Below, piece by piece: positions 49,073 to 51,995 of a stretch of DNA of 51,995 nucleotides. The notes below the pieces were generated by a model, which saw nothing but the letters and a program-made list of their open reading frames with translations, searched no databases and was not told the DNA's origin. The stretch's first letter is position 1; every line of letters starts with the position of its first letter. Source of the DNA: an uncultured Lachnospiraceae bacterium (lineage in GTDB: Bacteria; Bacillota; Clostridia; Lachnospirales; Lachnospiraceae); NCBI GenBank assembly GCA_910586955.1, contig CAJUMM010000009.1, positions 12,439-64,433 on the forward strand, given 5' to 3'. The position numbers and the translations under genes were made by a program.

Positions 49073-49377
49073 AAACCATAATCCTTGCGAATATCTGCAA
49101 ACACTTTAGCTGCTGCTTCCGTTCTGCCCTCCAACATATCCGCATATCCCTTCTCCAATTCCGCATCCAGCTCTTCCTTGGTAAGCGTGCCCATTGTCAC
49201 AGGCCTGGCTACGGGCAGTTTCACGTCAAACGGAAGTCCTCTTTGAAGAATAATTTGTTTATAAAACATATTGATTGCATTGGATACCGGAATACCAAGT
49301 GCTGTCAGAATGCCTTCTGCCTGTTCTTTGACGTCCGGCTCAATTCTTGCATATAGATTTGCAGTTTTAACAGCCAT
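49069..49377 (-). CDS. RelB/DinJ family antitoxin
   Basis: The 102-residue protein begins MAVKTANLYARIEPDVKEQAEGIL, the ribbon-helix-helix of RelB/DinJ antitoxins, followed by GIPVSNAINMFYKQIILQRGLPFDVKLP and an acidic, flexible C-terminus that would wrap the toxin. It binds its own promoter and neutralises the protein encoded next. I used the ATG at 49375-49377 with AGAGGAG upstream; a longer frame to 49425 is less likely. Confidence 0.88.
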   Translation of the reverse strand: MAVKTANLYARIEPDVKEQAEGILTALGIPVSNAINMFYKQIILQRGLPFDVKLPVARPVTMGTLTKEELDAELEKGYADMLEGRTEAAAKVFADIRKDYGL

Positions 49378-49586
49378 AGAAAAATCTCCTCTCAGATTGA
49401 AAATTTTCTTTTCCTTATTATACACATTTGTGCGTACAATAGCAATTCATTTTTGCAAACAGGATATGGGTATGGATAACAGATGAAAACTGTTTAAAGC
49501 AGTGGAGTTTTTAGTTTTTACAATGTTTAGTACCTCTACAACTGTTAAAGACGGGATTATATAATAACACTCTTTCCATATCTTCT

Positions 49587-49704
49587 TTAAAACGCAAATT
49601 TCTTCCCATAGTCTTCCGTAATCTGCGCTCGTTTCAGCAAGTCTTCTATTCCGTTTTCACTGAAGACTCCATTACGTTCTGCATCTGAAGCCCCATACCT
49701 CAAC
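49587..49704 (-). pseudogene. Shifted-frame continuation of the 49705-50301 protein
   Basis: Immediately after the stop of the next-listed gene, the frame one base over stays open for about 40 codons and reads like protein (ESRYELRYGASDAERNGV, then ENGIEDLLKRAQITEDYGKK) before TAA at 49587-49589. Removing one base near 49720 would join the two. The remaining 49430-49586 is AT-rich with no feature I can support. Confidence 0.4.
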
Positions 49705-50301
49705 TCATACCGAGACTCCACAAATCCTCTCCTGCTCCTTCCTCTGCTCCTGCTCTTTGATAACCCTCTCCGTTATTTCCATCACCGTATTCCCAATCCC
49801 AGGCCCAGACTTCTTCCCCGGATCTGAGAACAGCTTCCCTATGGGACTCACGGCCATGGACTGATTCCAGATATCCGTGACGGCCTGGCTGATTCCCTTT
49901 AGGACCCCCTCACCCAAAGCTGCGTTTCCCTTGGACAGCCAGTCCGCATTGGCGCAGAGCTTCCGCTCTGCGACGCTGCTGGCCGTGAAAAGTTTATTAT
50001 TGATATAGCTCTGGCCTGTGGTGACCTTCCGCACCGTCCCCGCAGTCTTCACCCTTCCGCTTACGTTCTGCCTGGAGGTTCCCTTGCTGGTCTGGCTGCT
50101 GGAGGACACCGTGTTCTTTGTGGTTGTCACCGTCTTCTTTGCAGCGCTCTTTATGGCCGATGCCGCCCCGGATTTCACTGCGGATTTGGATGTACTTAGC
50201 TTGGCCGTGGCTTTCTTTCCCGCCGCCGTTCCGCTAATCCAGGCATAGGGAACCAAGGACAAGCTGATGCCTCCTGCTTCCCCTTTGGCTTTCTTCCTCA
50301 T
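49705..50301 (-). CDS. Low-complexity Lys/Ser/Thr/Ala-rich protein of unknown function, probably frameshifted
   Basis: The 198-residue product has an N-terminal half dominated by Lys, Ser, Thr and Ala (AKKTVTTTKNTVSSSSQTSK), then a more ordered region (LFTASSVAERKLCANADWL, IGKLFSDPGKKSGPGIG) and a charged coiled tail (VIKEQEQRKEQE). No signal peptide is obvious, though SLVPYAWISGTAAG is mildly hydrophobic. I do not recognise the family. A likely frameshift near 49720 would extend it about 40 residues. It lies among AT-richer accessory genes at the right edge. Confidence 0.5.
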   Translation of the reverse strand: MRKKAKGEAGGISLSLVPYAWISGTAAGKKATAKLSTSKSAVKSGAASAIKSAAKKTVTTTKNTVSSSSQTSKGTSRQNVSGRVKTAGTVRKVTTGQSYINNKLFTASSVAERKLCANADWLSKGNAALGEGVLKGISQAVTDIWNQSMAVSPIGKLFSDPGKKSGPGIGNTVMEITERVIKEQEQRKEQERICGVSV

Positions 50302-50372
50302 AAAAGAAACGCTCTACTCCTGCAACCCCTTTCAACAGATTCTATTGCATCATACCTGTTTATTACTTCCCT

Positions 50373-51410
50373 TCATAAATAGTCCCCAAAAAGTTCCTCA
50401 TACGTATATGTTACCTCTTTGATATTTTCATCCGCCTGTTCAGCCGCCGCAAAGTAGTCTTTCGTCAATTCGTTAAATTGTTCTTCTGTAACTCTGAAAT
50501 AATAGACCATTACTGCCTCATCGTAATACGCCTCTGCCATCACGGCATCTGTAAACATGTACCCCTCGTTTTTTACAAAATATAATGGGAGTCCTATCAT
50601 ATACCACATCTCTTCCATATTTTTCTTCCGGTTAAAATCATTTACCCAGTAAAAGTCCACCTCCATCTCTGTTTCTCCATATTCATCCAGCTTCACCAGA
50701 AGATTCCGGCTTCCATCCCAATCCCAACGCACCGTTCTTGTGCCATTCAACCGATAATAACTATTAGTCATGCTATACCACAATACAACCTCTTCCTTAT
50801 CGGGTAAATAATCAAATACGCACACAAAATTCCTCTTATTTGATATACATAGTTCTGGGGCAGTATCACTATCTATATCAAAAAAATAAAAAACGTTAGT
50901 TTCAAAATCATGAATATCTGCAGAAACATCTTTGGCGGAATAATCCTTAAAATATACCCAATTTCTTATGTCCGGATCATAAAACATAAATTCGTTATCT
51001 AAAAACTGTTTAAACTTTTCCTTGTAAAAATCGTACTTTTGGATATCTCCTTTCTCAAATTCGCTGTAGAAGTCAATTTCCCCATAAATTTCCTTTAAGG
51101 TTTCAAAAACTGCATCCGAGCTATATTCCATATCGTTATATGGAAATTTTCTGAAATCCTCATAGATTTTAAGCTTCCTTTTGCCTACGATGCTTTTGGG
51201 AAGCGAACATTTTCGATTGTTTTTCCTGTATTTGTTTAAATCCTTTTTGATATTGTTCTCGATTGTCACTTTTGAAATTTCCTTCGCATTTTCTTCTATG
51301 CCGTTGCTTAAATAGTCATCCGCAGAATCATAGCCATTTAAAATTCTAAAAACTATGGCTATAACCGCCGCTGTAAATACTGCGCTTATAAGTTTCCTTC
51401 TTTTCCCCAT
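50373..51410 (-). CDS. Membrane-anchored exported protein of unknown function
   Basis: The 345-residue protein starts MGKRRKLISAVFTAAVIAIV, an uncleaved-looking signal anchor, so most of it should lie outside the membrane. The interior is rich in Asp, Tyr, Phe and Lys; FFDIDSDTAPELCISNKR resembles the calcium-loop-like D-x-D-x-D motif often seen in exported repeat proteins, and is followed by alternating beta strands (VCVFDYLPDKEEVVLWYSM). No enzyme motif is visible. It is AT-richer than the core genes. The product may be secreted-toxin immunity or a surface protein; this is speculation from the neighbourhood. Confidence 0.6.
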   Translation of the reverse strand: MGKRRKLISAVFTAAVIAIVFRILNGYDSADDYLSNGIEENAKEISKVTIENNIKKDLNKYRKNNRKCSLPKSIVGKRKLKIYEDFRKFPYNDMEYSSDAVFETLKEIYGEIDFYSEFEKGDIQKYDFYKEKFKQFLDNEFMFYDPDIRNWVYFKDYSAKDVSADIHDFETNVFYFFDIDSDTAPELCISNKRNFVCVFDYLPDKEEVVLWYSMTNSYYRLNGTRTVRWDWDGSRNLLVKLDEYGETEMEVDFYWVNDFNRKKNMEEMWYMIGLPLYFVKNEGYMFTDAVMAEAYYDEAVMVYYFRVTEEQFNELTKDYFAAAEQADENIKEVTYTYEELFGDYL

Positions 51411-51435
51411 CTTCTCACCTCGTACCTTATAAAAG

Positions 51436-51978
51436 TCATTGCGATTCCTTTTCCATCACAATTAAATGCCGCAAAAAATATTCCTCTTTTTTAAAATCCA
51501 ATTCATGTCCCGCAAATTCAATTACATTGCCTTCTGAACTTTCCTCTGCAAAAGCTTGCGGACCTCTTGCATTGCTGGACTCTGGATAAGCAATTCCCGT
51601 CTGAATAAACCCATTTTCCACGTCAAAGCTAACAATGTCACCCGTGTTATACGGCTGACCGTCAGGATACGTATTATATGAATGCGCTTTTAAATCTGTC
51701 ACCACGCACTCAATAACCTTTTCTTTCCCCGTACTTTTATGTTCCAAAATCAAAGTTATTCTTCCATAATATCCTTCAGAGTCTTTTTCAAAATCTTCCT
51801 TCCATATTCTCCCGTCATCCGGGTATTCCGGATCCAGGATTTTGGGCCCTACCGCAATTTTATATCGTTCTCCGTCCTTTTGAAGTCCCTTAGGATATTC
51901 GCCTTTTCCAATCACTCCCCACTCCATATGGGGATGCACCTTTGGATCTATACTATAAAAGTAGACACAATTCTGCAC
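51436..51978 (-). CDS. C-terminal domain protein of unknown function, probably truncated at its start
   Basis: The 180 residues include YKIAVGPKILDPEYPDDGRIW, VIECVVTDLKAHSYNTYPDG and NVIEFAGHELDFKK, a pattern I associate with the C-terminal part of large exported Firmicutes proteins, without a firm family name. An in-frame TAA lies three codons upstream of the first possible start (GTG, 51976-51978), and there is no ribosome binding site, so the usual N-terminal part is missing, either by truncation or by frameshift near the window edge. It ends 25 bases before the exported protein gene. Confidence 0.45.
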   Translation of the reverse strand: MQNCVYFYSIDPKVHPHMEWGVIGKGEYPKGLQKDGERYKIAVGPKILDPEYPDDGRIWKEDFEKDSEGYYGRITLILEHKSTGKEKVIECVVTDLKAHSYNTYPDGQPYNTGDIVSFDVENGFIQTGIAYPESSNARGPQAFAEESSEGNVIEFAGHELDFKKEEYFLRHLIVMEKESQ

Positions 51979-51995
51979 TATCTGTTACAATAAAC

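Noticed and set aside
1..51995. tRNA, rRNA, CRISPR arrays, complete insertion sequences or prophage
   Set aside because: I looked for cloverleaf-like GC stems with GGTTCGAATC-type loops, regularly spaced repeats, and paired inverted repeats around transposases, and found none; only one transposase scrap is present.

Overview
The window looks like a chromosomal piece of a Gram-positive anaerobic gut bacterium, most likely a Lachnospiraceae (class Clostridia). The grounds are strong AGGAGG-type ribosome binding sites, sigma-A promoters, lipoproteins with Clostridia-type lipoboxes, a type III glutamine synthetase, YesM/YesN-type two-component genes, and sugar ABC operons that mix GntR and AraC control. 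The assignment is an inference from gene content; no rRNA, tRNA or CRISPR array was seen. Most genes lie on the minus strand.

Layout. 1-2.6 kb: a partial coiled-coil protein and a small signalling operon (a GGDEF protein split at a run of nine Gs, then a BTAD regulator). 2.58-3.06 kb: no good ORF, but a perfect sigma-A promoter, foldable purine-rich sequence and a strong terminator, so probably a large unrecognised structured RNA. 3.2-8.7 kb: a GerMN lipoprotein, a TVP38 membrane protein with two overlapping GT4 glycosyltransferases, a Uma2 protein and a DUF1461 membrane protein. 8.8-20.8 kb (locus A): a 13-gene minus-strand operon, divergent from an FCD-GntR regulator, encoding a sugar ABC importer plus mutarotase, isomerase, dehydrogenases, enolase-superfamily dehydratase, aldolases and a PfkB kinase; it resembles a non-phosphorylative L-rhamnose/deoxysugar-acid pathway. 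21.7-28 kb: RhuM, then housekeeping genes (dapA-dapB behind a lysine riboswitch, a corrinoid adenosyltransferase-like ATPase, a double-OB SSB relative, typA). 28.1-32.4 kb: ADP-ribosylglycohydrolase, PfkB kinase, PnuC transporter and alpha/beta hydrolase, divergent from a GntR/UTRA regulator across a perfect 32-bp palindrome. 32.5-46.2 kb (locus B): response regulator, histidine kinase, a catalytically dead dual ABC ATPase, an intact sugar ABC importer, then a second amidohydrolase-YjbQ-PfkB module, a DUF4432 epimerase, D-lyxose isomerase and xylulokinase. 46.3-52 kb: glnN with a leader hairpin, a RelE/RelB-type toxin-antitoxin pair, an ISAs1 transposase scrap and AT-richer accessory ORFs.

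How it fits together. Loci A and B are two sugar-catabolic regulons sharing a duplicated three-gene module. The outer parts of the module have diverged (the two kinases are about 80% identical by eye), yet 1,096 bp in the middle appear identical base for base, which suggests recent gene conversion. The three strongest leads for something undescribed are the module itself (its amidohydrolase lacks two expected catalytic positions), the pseudo-ABC ATPase encoded with the two-component system, and the structured RNA at 2.58-3.06 kb.
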